Assembly: GCA_050250575.1 (NCBI GenBank)
Contig: JBFWOJ010000005.1
Location: 62,001 to 126,000 of the forward strand
Direction of reading: 5' to 3'
DNA: 64,000 nt
Source of the DNA: SHVO01 sp050250575
GTDB taxonomy: Bacteria; Pseudomonadota; Alphaproteobacteria; Rhodospirillales; Rhodospirillaceae
Positions 35,100 through 44,994 of this stretch are shown here, one piece after another. The notes beneath the pieces were generated by a model. The model had not been told where the DNA came from, made no database searches, and saw nothing but the letters and a program-made list of their open reading frames with translations. The stretch's first letter is position 1; every line of letters starts with the position of its first letter. The position numbers were made by a program, and so were the translations under genes.

Positions 35100-36719
35100 A
35101 TGATCCTGGGAAATCGAAAGTTTGTCGGTGTTTTCATCCTGGGCTGCGTCATCGCAGCCCTGGCGCTCGTGTTTAGCGTCGTTGCACCGGACAAGACGGT
35201 GCGCTACGCCGCCGCGCCGCGCGAAAGTGTGCCCGCCGCGCCTGCACCTCCGCCGCGAGAACCGCTGCTGCAGACGGCGATCGCAGCTTTCAAGCCGTCG
35301 GACCTGCGCGCCGATCTTGAAAAGATGTACGCCGAATCCGATTACCGGCCTTTCTGGACCAGCGACCGGGCCGGCCGTAAACGGCTGGCTGCGGTCGATA
35401 CGATCGCTGCTTCGCTTTCGGAGCAAGGACTCAATCCTTCCTTTCTCACGACCGCAAAAGCGGCTTTGGCCAATGCGCGCACCGACGCCGAACGCGAGAC
35501 GGCTGAGCTGGGAATGAGCGCAGCCGTGCTTCGCGCCGCCAAGGGACAACGCTTCGGCTTTATCTCCGCCGGTGCGCTAGGCTGGAATCTCGCTCCCGAT
35601 CAGGGCGAGGTCGCCGCCTACCTCGGCGAGGCCATCTCGCGCCACGGCCTTGCCGATTACTTCGAGTCATTGAAACCTCGCCACCCGCAGTTTGCGGCTT
35701 TGACCGAGGGCCTGGCGAAATACCGCGACATCGCGGCCGCGGGCGGCTGGGCGTCCATTCCCGCCGACAAGGAAATCAAGTTTGGTGAGGCCGATCCGCG
35801 CCTGCCGGCCCTACGCGCCCGCCTCGCCGCGGAAGGGTACATCTCGGCAGATGCCGGCGACGACGTTTTGCCTGATGCGGTGAAGGCGTTCCAGGCGCGC
35901 AACGGCCTGAACGCCGACGGTCGCGCGGGCCGCGGCACCCTGGCCGCCCTCAACGTGCCGGTCGAGGCGCGGATCGGGCAGATCACGGCGAACCTCGAGC
36001 GCTGGCGCCATATGCGCCATGAAGAACCGGACGCGTATGTGATCGCCAATGCGGCGGACCAAACAGTCGCCGTTGTGCGCAACGGCCGAGAGGAGCTGCG
36101 GTTACGCACCGTGGTCGGCGCGCGAAAGCATGCCACACCGATACTTGAAGCCAAGATGACGGGTGTGACGCTCAATCCGCCATGGGAAATCCCTACCTCG
36201 ATCATCACGAACGAGATCATTCCGAAGCTCGAAGAAGATCCGTACTATCTCGAAGACAGCAATATGGAAGTCGTCAGCGGCAACTGGGACAATCCCAAGT
36301 CGCTCCGCGTCCGCCAGCGTCCCGGCACGGGCAATGCCCTGGGTTTCATGAAATTCCAGATGCAGAACCAGTGGAACATCTATCTCCACGACACGCCGAG
36401 CCGGTCCCTGTTCGCAAAGGACGACCGTACTTTCAGCCACGGATGCGTCCGCGTACAGCATCCTGAAGAGCTCGCCGCCCTGCTCACGGGCAAGAGCATC
36501 GATGAGCTGAACGAGGGAATTGCATCGGGTGAGACGCGGACCATCCCGCTGCAGAAGGCGTTGCCGGTGTTCGTCCTGTACTGGACGGCATTCACGGATC
36601 GCGACGGCGAATTCAATTTCCGGCGCGACGCTTATGATCGCGACAAGGAAACGCTGTCCAAGCTCGCCGAAGCCGGTCTCTACCCACCCTCACGTCCGGT
36701 TGCAGAAGTCGGCAATTAG
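35100..36719 (+). CDS. L,D-transpeptidase (YcbB/LdtD type)
   Basis: 539-residue cell-wall enzyme that forms meso-DAP to meso-DAP cross-links. An N-terminal membrane anchor or signal (VGVFILGCVIAALALVFSVV) and a Pro-rich linker come first, followed by the LdtD scaffold domain. A peptidoglycan-binding repeat (LPDAVKAFQARNGLNADGRAG) sits near residue 262. The YkuD catalytic domain has the signature IYLHDTPSRSLF and SHGCVRV with Cys449. The order anchor-scaffold-PGB-YkuD matches the long LdtD class. Its neighbour is a DUF882 protein, the same pairing as ycbB-ycbK in E. coli. Confidence 0.93.
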   Translation: MILGNRKFVGVFILGCVIAALALVFSVVAPDKTVRYAAAPRESVPAAPAPPPREPLLQTAIAAFKPSDLRADLEKMYAESDYRPFWTSDRAGRKRLAAVDTIAASLSEQGLNPSFLTTAKAALANARTDAERETAELGMSAAVLRAAKGQRFGFISAGALGWNLAPDQGEVAAYLGEAISRHGLADYFESLKPRHPQFAALTEGLAKYRDIAAAGGWASIPADKEIKFGEADPRLPALRARLAAEGYISADAGDDVLPDAVKAFQARNGLNADGRAGRGTLAALNVPVEARIGQITANLERWRHMRHEEPDAYVIANAADQTVAVVRNGREELRLRTVVGARKHATPILEAKMTGVTLNPPWEIPTSIITNEIIPKLEEDPYYLEDSNMEVVSGNWDNPKSLRVRQRPGTGNALGFMKFQMQNQWNIYLHDTPSRSLFAKDDRTFSHGCVRVQHPEELAALLTGKSIDELNEGIASGETRTIPLQKALPVFVLYWTAFTDRDGEFNFRRDAYDRDKETLSKLAEAGLYPPSRPVAEVGN

Positions 36720-36807
36720 ATCAAACGGTTGCGGCCTTTCAAATACGTCACGAAACAAACGCTGCCGAAGGTTGCCCGCCGCCTGAGGCAATGTTACCTC
36801 TTGCCGC

Positions 36808-37377
36808 ATGGGGGCATCCCGATCGCAACGAATTGACACTGCTGACGTCTCGCGCCGCCGCCTGATCACAGGAGCAGGCGCCGCGGCCGCTTTCTTCGTC
36901 ATGCGGCCGGCCTTGGCCACCGTCGGGCTGGAGCGCCCGCGTCGCCTGCACTTGCAGAATCTCCACACCGGCGAAAAGGTCGCCGCGGACTATTGGGCCG
37001 ATGGCGCCTATATCCCAGGCGGCCTCGACGACATCGCGAAAGTGCTTCGCGATCATCGAAACGGTCGAAGCCATCCCATTGATCCCACGCTCCTGGACCT
37101 TCTGCACAAGGTGCAAGCGACGCTCGAACCCTCGTCTCCGTTCCACGTGATCTCGGGTTATCGCTCGCCGGAAAGCAATGCGAAGCTTGCCGCCGCGAGC
37201 TCCGGCGTGGCGAAACACAGCATGCATATGGACGGCAAGGCGATCGACATTCGCATCCCGGGCGTCGACCTGACCACGCTGCACAAGGCGGCCAAGAGCC
37301 TGAAGGGCGGCGGTGTCGGTTACTACGCCGCGTCGAATTTCGTGCACATGGACGTGGGCCGCGTCCGCTACTGGTAG
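36808..37377 (+). CDS. DUF882 (YcbK) peptidase-M15-like protein, Tat-exported
   Basis: 189 residues. A Tat signal SRRRLITGAGAAAAFF precedes an M15-like fold. The metal-binding pattern is visible as SMHMDGKAIDIR (SxHxxGxAxD) and FVHMDVGR, and VISGYRSPESNAKLA is typical of this group. It is probably a periplasmic peptidoglycan peptidase or a binding protein with that fold. Located 88 bases after the L,D-transpeptidase in the same direction, so they may act together on the wall. The start lacks a good ribosome-binding site. Its end overlaps the convergent beta-helix gene by ten bases. Confidence 0.9.
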   Translation: MGASRSQRIDTADVSRRRLITGAGAAAAFFVMRPALATVGLERPRRLHLQNLHTGEKVAADYWADGAYIPGGLDDIAKVLRDHRNGRSHPIDPTLLDLLHKVQATLEPSSPFHVISGYRSPESNAKLAAASSGVAKHSMHMDGKAIDIRIPGVDLTTLHKAAKSLKGGGVGYYAASNFVHMDVGRVRYW

Positions 37378-39761
37378 CTCACCGCGCCGAGTGCACAGGC
37401 GGTCGTCATATCAGTGACGGCACCCGAGGTGAGGTTCACGAGCAAGTATTGAAGCGAACCCGTGAAACCGTCCTTGAGCCTCACGTTGTAAGAACCGATC
37501 CCCGGTCCGAGCGCCAGGGCGGCCTCCACGTCGACCACCGTCAGCGCGATGCTGGCGCCCGGTGGAATGGCAGCGGTTTCGAAGCTTCCCAGCGGTCTTC
37601 CATCGCCCGCGACAAAGACGTCGAGTTCGGCGCTTGACGCCGCGCGGCCGGAGTTATTGAGGACGATGAGCGCGAGGTCCGACGGCTCGTTAGACGAGGC
37701 ACGCAAGCTGGCAACGTCGATCAAGCTGGCGGTGGTGGCCGCATCGCAGCTCGAAAGATTGGAGATCGTACCGCCGGCGTGCCGAATCAGATGCTGCACA
37801 AAGCCGGTAAATGCACCTTCCACCTCGACCCGGTAAAACCTCGAGGCGGCATTATCGCCGGCCGCCAGGGAAAGAATGTCCGATACGGCGTATTGGCGCG
37901 AGGTGTTGGGCGCGATCGCCGGACTTTCCCATTGCCCCATCCGGGATCCACTGGCCGCGTCGTAAAGCGCCAGTCGCAAAGGCCCAGCCCGGGTCCCGGT
38001 GTTGTGTACAAGGACGTGGGAGTCGATTTCGGTTCCGGTCGGGAACACCGCGCCGACACTGAGCTGGGTTTCGGGCTCCGCTGCGGGCGCGCCCAGGTCG
38101 CAAACGGCGGTCATATCCGTAATGACGCCGGCGCGCGTATTACCGATCAGCTGCTGCAAGCTGCCAGAGAAGTCATTTTCGATCTTGAGGACCCAATGCG
38201 CCATGTCCCATGCCGGCGCAACGCGCGCCCCTGCTTCGATCGTGCTCATGCGGATCATGACCTCTCCGTCGACGGCAACCTCCGGAGTCGTGTACGCGCC
38301 GACACGCCGGCCCTGGCGCGCATCGTAAATACCGATCTGCGCGGCGGCCGGGACCGGACCCCGATTTTGCACGAGGATCGTCGCCGGATAGCCGTCGTCC
38401 AGGGCGGAGGTATGAACGTTGGACAGTTGTGAGCCCGACCGTGCGACGCCGGCGCTGCAGGTGCTGAGATTTGAGAGGACCCCGCTCGCCGCGCGATGCA
38501 GGACGTGCTGGAAGCTGCCGGTCATCGCAGATTCGACGACGATCGAATAGCTCGGCGGCCGATCGGCGACATGGAGCGCCGCTTCAATCACATCAATCCC
38601 GAATTGAGGCGATGCATTGGGTGGAATGGGCGGGCTCGTCCACTTGCCGAGCAAACGGCCGTCGCGACTGTCATACAGACCCACGCTGACCGACCCCTCA
38701 CCCGTACCCATATTGTGAAAGCGCAAATATGAGCGTGCATTTGGGTCAAGGCTCGAAAAGACGGCGCCTTCGCGGATCGATGCCGGACGTTCGAGTTTGA
38801 TCAGACGGATGAGACCCTTCGTGGTCTCGCCGACGTTTTCGAACTTGTTGTCGCTCAACGTGGCCGTGATGGAGCTGAAATTGTTGATCGCCGTCGAATT
38901 CTGCGCGCGATTGATGAAGGTGCTGCCGGTGATCGTCAGACTGCTGTTCTCGTGCAGCGCCTTTTCGGCTCCGTAAGCGACCATGGTGGAATTATTCGTC
39001 CGTTGGCCCTGCGTGATACGCACGCGCTTTAGAACCACCTCGCCCCCGTTCGGAAGATCGATGGCGTAACTCGGGGTACCGGAGACCCCATCGTCGAGCA
39101 AAGTGTCGGTCACCGTAGTCTTCAAGGCGCGGCTTTTGATGTTATGCCCGACCTTTGTGCCAGCGAAGGTGCTGTCGCTCACGGTCAGGCTGGCGATAGC
39201 GTTGATGTACATGGCATGCGTATAACCGTCGCCGCTGCCATTGCCGTTGAACGCCGTGCGCCGGACGGAAATCGTCGCATCCCCATTGGGATTTGCGAGG
39301 ATGCCGTTTTGATTATTCGAAAAAACGCAGGTATCGATCGTCAGGCGCCCGGCCTGATGGCGGATGCCGGCGCCGTTCTTGCCGTCGGCGTCGGTGACGT
39401 GAGCGCCCTCGAAGGTGAGCTTGCGGACCGTGACGTCGGCATTCACCACAAGGATTCCTTTGCGGTTCGAGATGGGCTTCGTGATCCTCAACACCGCGCC
39501 GCGGCCAGCGCCTTCAATGGTCAACGGCTTGTCTATGGTGGCGACGTCATCGAGGTAGACCCCTGCGTCGAGCACCACGCGGTCCCCGGCCTTCGCCGCC
39601 GCGACGCCGGCCTTGAGTGTCTGGAGCGCCCTCCCCGGTCCGACGTTGACCTCCGCACCGCGCGAGGCAGTCCCTGCGAAGACTACAGCTGCGAGAACCA
39701 GACAGCCGACAACACGCGAACAACCGCGCGCCACTACATTCGAGAACAAATTGCGTAACAT
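37368..39761 (-). CDS. Secreted parallel beta-helix protein with four tandem unnamed C-terminal domains
   Basis: 797 residues. A signal peptide (VVGCLVLAAVVFAGTA) precedes a right-handed beta-helix of about 280 residues (LTIEGAGRGAV, VRKLTFEGAHV, LTIDTCVFSNNQNGI). Four repeats of roughly 100-115 residues follow. Each shows a YLRFHN or VLVHNTG-type strand, D...GR.LG, P.I.P.AS, Y.V.VE...TGS.QH and a closing Cys (SNLSTC, TDMTAVC, SNLSSC, TDMTTAC). The same domain occurs twice in each of the proteins at 47552 and 48648. ATG 39761 is chosen; upstream frame is open but not coding-like. Probably a surface protein binding a polymer or carbohydrate; no enzyme motif seen. Confidence 0.82.
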   Translation of the reverse strand: MLRNLFSNVVARGCSRVVGCLVLAAVVFAGTASRGAEVNVGPGRALQTLKAGVAAAKAGDRVVLDAGVYLDDVATIDKPLTIEGAGRGAVLRITKPISNRKGILVVNADVTVRKLTFEGAHVTDADGKNGAGIRHQAGRLTIDTCVFSNNQNGILANPNGDATISVRRTAFNGNGSGDGYTHAMYINAIASLTVSDSTFAGTKVGHNIKSRALKTTVTDTLLDDGVSGTPSYAIDLPNGGEVVLKRVRITQGQRTNNSTMVAYGAEKALHENSSLTITGSTFINRAQNSTAINNFSSITATLSDNKFENVGETTKGLIRLIKLERPASIREGAVFSSLDPNARSYLRFHNMGTGEGSVSVGLYDSRDGRLLGKWTSPPIPPNASPQFGIDVIEAALHVADRPPSYSIVVESAMTGSFQHVLHRAASGVLSNLSTCSAGVARSGSQLSNVHTSALDDGYPATILVQNRGPVPAAAQIGIYDARQGRRVGAYTTPEVAVDGEVMIRMSTIEAGARVAPAWDMAHWVLKIENDFSGSLQQLIGNTRAGVITDMTAVCDLGAPAAEPETQLSVGAVFPTGTEIDSHVLVHNTGTRAGPLRLALYDAASGSRMGQWESPAIAPNTSRQYAVSDILSLAAGDNAASRFYRVEVEGAFTGFVQHLIRHAGGTISNLSSCDAATTASLIDVASLRASSNEPSDLALIVLNNSGRAASSAELDVFVAGDGRPLGSFETAAIPPGASIALTVVDVEAALALGPGIGSYNVRLKDGFTGSLQYLLVNLTSGAVTDMTTACALGAVSYQ

Positions 39762-39898
39762 AACTTTACACTCAGCCCGGGTACGATTGTGGCGGCAGTG
39801 CGGTAACGTCGCTACGGGGCGAAGGTTGCGCACGTCTTTTAACGACACGGGGAGATAGAAACCGCACGCGCTCCTCGCACCCGGTGGAGGTCGTCTAC

Positions 39899-41104
39899 TT
39901 ACGAGAGCGGACGCAGAATTCCGCGCGGCTGGTAGGGGAAGGCCGGAAAGATCGAGCCTAGATTGTCCTCGCCCCGCCGCGCGACGAGGATTTCCTGGAG
40001 GACGTGGCGGACGTCCGTTGTCACGCGCAGGTCGCCTTCCCGCAGGTCGGAAGGCCGCAGCCCGGGCCACTGGCCGTAGATGCGGCCGCCGTTGACCGCA
40101 CCGCCGAGCACGAACATGAAGGATGCAGCGCCGTGATCGGTGCCGCCGGCGGTGTTCTCCTCAAGCCGCCTGCCAAATTCGGTCATCGTGACAACGGTCA
40201 GGCGGTGCTGAACGGCGGAGAGGTCTTGCCAGAACGCAGCAAGGCTCCGGGATAAATGACGCGTCGCCGGCGGGAAGTAGCTGTTCATGTTGTAGTGGTG
40301 ATCCCAGCCGCCGAAATCGACGGTCGCAACCTCCAAGCCGACGTCCATTTTGATGATGTCGGCGACGGAGCGCAGGGACGAGGCAAAGCCGCCGGCGGGA
40401 TAGGCGATGCCGCCCGCGGGCAAACGGGCGAGATTTGATTGCACATTGCGGACCATGTCGACGGTGGCGCGCGCGGCCGCTGCTTGAGGGTGCGCACCGG
40501 CATTCAAGATCTCAATCACATTGAGATTGTAGTCACCGCCGGGCACGTTGAAGTCACGAACGTCAGGAATCGCCGCGACGCCTCGTTGACCCTGCAACGG
40601 CGTGTGTATGTCGGCTGCGCTCGAAACCGCGTTAAGACCGACGAGCTCGAGTTTCCGGGCGGCCAGATGTCGCGCCAGCCAACCCCCGAGAATGGGCGTG
40701 TCGCCTTCGGTCACGCCGCGCTCCATCATGTTCTGGCTTTCGAAGTGGCTGCGTGTGTCCGTCGGCAGCCCGACCGCGTGGACGACGGCGAGCTTGCCGG
40801 CGTCGAACAGCGCCTTCAGCTCCGGCGCACTCGGGTGCATGTAGAACGGAACGCCGCCGAGCGAAGCCAAGGGAAGACCGGCGCCCTCGCCCGATGCACC
40901 AACCCTGATGTTTGGCCGCATGGCCTGATAATCGGGATCTTGCGCGGGCGCGATCATCGTCAGACCGTCGACGCCGAAGCGCAAGAAGACGACCACCAGA
41001 ATATCGCGCTGGACGCCCGTGTCGGCGGCGAATGCCGCATTGAGGCCAGGCGCGAGGCTTGTCAACGCCGCCGATTTCAAAAGAGTGCGCCGGGAAAGGG
41101 GCAT
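39899..41104 (-). CDS. DUF1501 protein, Tat-exported
   Basis: 401-residue DUF1501 protein. Its Tat signal is SRRTLLKSAALTSLAP. Family motifs include DILVVVFLRFGVDGLTMIAP, HFESQNMMERG, TVDFGGWDHHYN and the sulfatase-fold-like TEFGRR with GGTDHGAASFMFVLGG. The biochemical role of DUF1501 is unknown; it is usually next to a DUF1800 partner, as here (3-base gap). Last gene of the five-gene run that starts with the heme protein at 46848. Confidence 0.92.
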   Translation of the reverse strand: MPLSRRTLLKSAALTSLAPGLNAAFAADTGVQRDILVVVFLRFGVDGLTMIAPAQDPDYQAMRPNIRVGASGEGAGLPLASLGGVPFYMHPSAPELKALFDAGKLAVVHAVGLPTDTRSHFESQNMMERGVTEGDTPILGGWLARHLAARKLELVGLNAVSSAADIHTPLQGQRGVAAIPDVRDFNVPGGDYNLNVIEILNAGAHPQAAAARATVDMVRNVQSNLARLPAGGIAYPAGGFASSLRSVADIIKMDVGLEVATVDFGGWDHHYNMNSYFPPATRHLSRSLAAFWQDLSAVQHRLTVVTMTEFGRRLEENTAGGTDHGAASFMFVLGGAVNGGRIYGQWPGLRPSDLREGDLRVTTDVRHVLQEILVARRGEDNLGSIFPAFPYQPRGILRPLS

Positions 41105-41107
41105 GGC

Positions 41108-42721
41108 CTACCGCATCGCAAATTCGGGCGAGGTTGCGATCAAGAGCGCGAGCCGCCGCAGCGCATTTTCGATGTTCATGATGCCTTGCGAAGCATAGGC
41201 GGCCATGACGCCTGGAGACGTGCTTACGTCCTTGACCAGTGCATCCATCGAGGCCTGGGGCAAGCTGTATCCCACCATGCGGCCCACCCAGTATTCGACG
41301 ATCCGGATCGCCGAGCCGGTCGCCGAAGCGGGCGTCTGCTCATAAAAGCTGGTGCGAAACGACGGGTGGACGAGTACGTCGAACATCACATTCCAGAAGT
41401 AATGGTTCCCGGCGCTCGAGAGCCAATGCGCATCGGTATCCGGACGGCCGTCGGGAGTCGGCCAGGCATAGAGGCCATCGCCGAGGCCGAACAAGGCGGT
41501 ATGGGCGAAATCATAGGCGTTGAGAAGGGTATCGGTCGTGCGGAACAACGCCATCAGGCGTTCGTGCGGCCGCCGCAGCTTCGAGGGCGGGTTGCCCATC
41601 TCGGGGCTGAGGAGAATGCTTTGGAGCACGCGCTTGATCTGATCGGGCGCCCAGACATTCGACGTCCATACGCCTACCGCGCGATCGACGACACTTTGCG
41701 GCGGAGCATCCCCGAAGATCCTGCGTGCGATCTTGCCGACGATAAAGTGCGCCGTTTTGGGATGCTGCGCGACGATATCGAGGATCATTCGACCCTGCCC
41801 CATTGGACCGCGGAAGGCGGCCCGCCCCGAAATGTCGACGCCCATGAAGGTGACGGCCTGGGTGTTATGCTGGACGGGGTTGAAAATGAACTTGCCCGTG
41901 AAGGGCAGAGGACCATTCGGGCCCTCCTGCCCGTGTTCCACGGTCCAGCCCGAAAAGGCGCGCGAGGCTGCGACAATATCCTGGTCCGTAAAATGGGTGG
42001 CCACTTCGAAGACGCCCACCGTGTATTTCGGAAGCAGAATTTCGACGCCCAATCCCGCATACGCGTCTTCGCCGAGAGTATGCAGTTCGAGAAGCTCGCG
42101 GGCGTAGTTCTCCGTTGGTCTGCTGGCCTTGCTTTCCGCGTTGTTGAGATAGCGCAGCATGGATGGGCTGCTCGCGACGGCCTCCAGGAACACCCGGAAA
42201 TTGCCGAACACGTTCTTGCGGATGACTTCGTTTTCGTAGTGCACCAGCGCAGCGGCGCCGTAGATGTCTTCGTTCCGCCCGACGTTGAAATGGTTAGACC
42301 AAAAGTCGGCCATGAACTCGCGCAACTGGTAGCGCGAGTGGACGTTGCGGATCCAGGTCGCGGCGTTCAGCTCCTGCTGAATGCGATGGCGCTCGTTCGG
42401 CGCAATGGAGATCTCGGTCTTGCTGACCATGTCCCAGATCGCGGGCAGGTCGGCGTAGAGATAGCGCAGCGGGCGGCGCTCATCCACCGCCGGCCAACCG
42501 GGACTTCTGCCGGCCGGAAGCTGAACCGCGTAGGCGATATGAAGACTGCGGGCACGCAGATGTTCGTCGATGCGCTGTTCGTCGCCCGGAGGCGGATCAA
42601 GCTGATCGGCGACCCACGCCGGCCAGCCGATCTGGCGAACGTGTTCGACTTCAACGTCCCGCGCACCGAAGGTCACGCGGCTCAACGCCCGATGCTCGAA
42701 GCTGCCTGTTGCCGGCAACAT
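41108..42721 (-). CDS. DUF1800 protein, no signal peptide
   Basis: 537 residues with DUF1800 hallmarks: RALSRVTFGARDVEVEHV at the start, RNVHSRYQLREFMADFWSNHFNVG, NYARELLELHTLG and RPHERLMALFR near the C-terminus. It starts nine bases after the outer-membrane porin stop. The same frame is blocked upstream by that stop, so the protein truly lacks a signal peptide, while its partner DUF1501 has a Tat signal; export as a Tat hitchhiker is possible. Function unknown. Its presence behind MtrAB-type genes is unusual. Confidence 0.92.
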   Translation of the reverse strand: MLPATGSFEHRALSRVTFGARDVEVEHVRQIGWPAWVADQLDPPPGDEQRIDEHLRARSLHIAYAVQLPAGRSPGWPAVDERRPLRYLYADLPAIWDMVSKTEISIAPNERHRIQQELNAATWIRNVHSRYQLREFMADFWSNHFNVGRNEDIYGAAALVHYENEVIRKNVFGNFRVFLEAVASSPSMLRYLNNAESKASRPTENYARELLELHTLGEDAYAGLGVEILLPKYTVGVFEVATHFTDQDIVAASRAFSGWTVEHGQEGPNGPLPFTGKFIFNPVQHNTQAVTFMGVDISGRAAFRGPMGQGRMILDIVAQHPKTAHFIVGKIARRIFGDAPPQSVVDRAVGVWTSNVWAPDQIKRVLQSILLSPEMGNPPSKLRRPHERLMALFRTTDTLLNAYDFAHTALFGLGDGLYAWPTPDGRPDTDAHWLSSAGNHYFWNVMFDVLVHPSFRTSFYEQTPASATGSAIRIVEYWVGRMVGYSLPQASMDALVKDVSTSPGVMAAYASQGIMNIENALRRLALLIATSPEFAMR

Positions 42722-42730
42722 CGCCGCGCC

Positions 42731-44986
42731 TCAGAAATCGTAGCGTGCCGAGATCCACGCCATATGAGCGGTATACCGCGGTGAGAGAATGTCCGAGCCG
42801 AGCAGTTGCGCGACGGGCGCAACACTCCAACCGAACGACCAATCGGTCGTGCGATGACGCTGGAAGGCATAGCCGACCCTGAGCGTCGTGTCTGCGCGCA
42901 CCTTGTAATCCCCCGTAAGGCTCACATTGTGCGTCACATCGCGTACATCGGCGAGAGGAGAAGTGTTCATGATCGGCGCAAAAGTGGTGCCGATTGTCCC
43001 GATCCGGCTGGTGCCGTCGGAGACAAAGTAGCCCGCGCTCACTTTCAGGACGTCGGGAATTGCATTCCAATCGGCCTTCGCCCCCGCCGTGTAGATCAGA
43101 TCGCGGTTGGCGCTGCTCCAGTTTTGCGCAGGATCGGCGAGATTGACCGTTCCCATCAGGTATCCGGTGAGGTCGAATTTGATTCGCTCGACACCGGCGA
43201 ACGCCGTCGCCGTCAACCGTTGGTTCATCACATAGGTGACGTTTGCATCGATCTGAATGGTCTCGGCGCGCTGCAACCCGAGCGGGGAGTCTTTGTAGTC
43301 ATCCTCGGCCACAAAGCTTGTGGCATCGAAAATGAGCGCGGGCGTGGACTCCCACGTTATCCCGGCCCTCGCCTCATGACGGATGCGATTTGCCATGTTG
43401 TATTTGCGCAGCAAGGGGTGCTCGATCGAGCGATTGAACGGCGAGGCATTGAGATAGCTTTCGGTATGACTGAGGTCCCACGGCAGGGCGTCGTCATATG
43501 CGGAGCCATCGCGCGCGGCATAGCCGTAGGCTAACCACGCCGAGCCGCTCTCGAAGGTGGAAAGCACCTTGGCGCGTAAGCTGTGCTCCGCAGTGTCGGC
43601 CACTTGCTGGTAGGTGCGGGCGCGAAAGTCACCCGCATAGGAGAGCGTGAGTCGGGTGCGCGGCGCCAGGCGCACCCCGACATCCGCCTTAGCCTGATGG
43701 AACCGGAAGCTGTGCGGAAGGTTCTTGCGGATATAGCGGCTTGCGCCGGGGATGAGCGGCGCGGGCTGGTCCTGCGAATCGTTGGCGACATAACTGTAGA
43801 TGTCGATCGGAGAGCGGTTGTTCCGTTCGTCGAACGTGTAATTGGCCGACATATCGACGACGGGACTGGGGCGGGCCGTCGCACCGAGCACGACGTGAGT
43901 CTTGTTGATCCGGGCGTCCAACGACGTGCGCGGCAGCGGCGTCGGAACACTCAGACCCGTGAGCACGGTATAGGGCAGGAAATCTTCGTCCTGCTCTTGC
44001 ACGTTGTAGGACAGGCGCGCCGTGAACCGGAGCTTCGGCGAGACGGCATAGGCCCCCGAAAAGAGCGCCTGGTGGGCCTTTGATGAGGGCGGAAGTCCGT
44101 ATTGACCGAAGCCGTTCGGATAGGCGACCAGCGCGCCGCCCGGCCAGAGTCCCGCCAGGGCGCGATTGTAAGGATTTTGGACGGTGACCGACGCGATGCC
44201 ATTGGTGAAGACCGAGAGATTATAGCTGGCGGCCCACTGCAGCCGATCGCCCGTGAAGGTGAGCGAGGCGCTGGCCTGATCACTGTCGTAGTCGATCGGC
44301 TGAGGAAAAAAGACGCCAACGGCGCTGTTCATCTCATGACCGAAGGACAAGTTCTGTCCGCGCAAACCCTCGCGGTCGCGATGGCTGGCGCTGAGTCGAA
44401 TTTCATAGCCCTCGCGCGGATTGAGGACGATATCCCCTCCCATCGTCCGCCAATCCACTTTGAGATCGAGCGGGTGCAGGTTCTGCGCGAGCGTGGCGAA
44501 CTGGAGAGAGGAGTTGCTGCCGATCCAGTTCGTGGGCAGGGTCAGCCGTGTGCCGCCGATACCGTTGTAAGGCGTGCGGGCGGACTGGGTGTAAGAGCGC
44601 GTGAATCCCTCGTAAGAAACGCCGGCGCGCCAACTGCCTTGAGTGCCATAACGAAAGCGCGCCGCGACCGTGTCGAGCCCAAAGACATCGACGGCGCCGC
44701 TCCATGTACGAGCACCGCCTGACTCCCATGCATCGCCACCGTCCCATGCGCCGCGGACAATAGCGAACGGGCCGCGCCCCGTGGGACCACCGTAGCGCCC
44801 GAAGTAATATGAGTTAATGTCGAGGTAGCCGACGCCGGCTTCGACAAAACTTGTAAAGAGCGGCGGCGGCATGGGCACCACCGGGGTAGCGCCGAGCTCG
44901 AAAGCGCCATCCTGCGCCCGCGCAGGGAACACGGGCAGGATGAGGCCTAGAAAAACGAGCCAGCGCTGGGGAACGGGGAGTGCCAT
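42731..44986 (-). CDS. MtrB/PioB-family decaheme-associated outer-membrane barrel
   Basis: 751 residues. ATG 44986 (MALPVPQRW) begins eight bases after the decaheme stop with a TAGGCGG spacer; a signal peptide ending PARA follows. The protein is a long series of amphipathic beta-strands ending in WISARYDF. Length, strand pattern and position behind a DmsE/MtrA-type decaheme cytochrome match the MtrB/PioB family. It should form the porin sheath that carries the decaheme across the outer membrane. No N-terminal CXXC, which some MtrB proteins have, is seen. Confidence 0.86.
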   Translation of the reverse strand: MALPVPQRWLVFLGLILPVFPARAQDGAFELGATPVVPMPPPLFTSFVEAGVGYLDINSYYFGRYGGPTGRGPFAIVRGAWDGGDAWESGGARTWSGAVDVFGLDTVAARFRYGTQGSWRAGVSYEGFTRSYTQSARTPYNGIGGTRLTLPTNWIGSNSSLQFATLAQNLHPLDLKVDWRTMGGDIVLNPREGYEIRLSASHRDREGLRGQNLSFGHEMNSAVGVFFPQPIDYDSDQASASLTFTGDRLQWAASYNLSVFTNGIASVTVQNPYNRALAGLWPGGALVAYPNGFGQYGLPPSSKAHQALFSGAYAVSPKLRFTARLSYNVQEQDEDFLPYTVLTGLSVPTPLPRTSLDARINKTHVVLGATARPSPVVDMSANYTFDERNNRSPIDIYSYVANDSQDQPAPLIPGASRYIRKNLPHSFRFHQAKADVGVRLAPRTRLTLSYAGDFRARTYQQVADTAEHSLRAKVLSTFESGSAWLAYGYAARDGSAYDDALPWDLSHTESYLNASPFNRSIEHPLLRKYNMANRIRHEARAGITWESTPALIFDATSFVAEDDYKDSPLGLQRAETIQIDANVTYVMNQRLTATAFAGVERIKFDLTGYLMGTVNLADPAQNWSSANRDLIYTAGAKADWNAIPDVLKVSAGYFVSDGTSRIGTIGTTFAPIMNTSPLADVRDVTHNVSLTGDYKVRADTTLRVGYAFQRHRTTDWSFGWSVAPVAQLLGSDILSPRYTAHMAWISARYDF

Positions 44987-44994
44987 GCCGCCGC

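Noticed and set aside
40439..42784. 781-codon plus-strand open frame across DUF1501 and DUF1800
   Set aside because: It spans two real minus-strand genes and their 3-base gap; no coding features.
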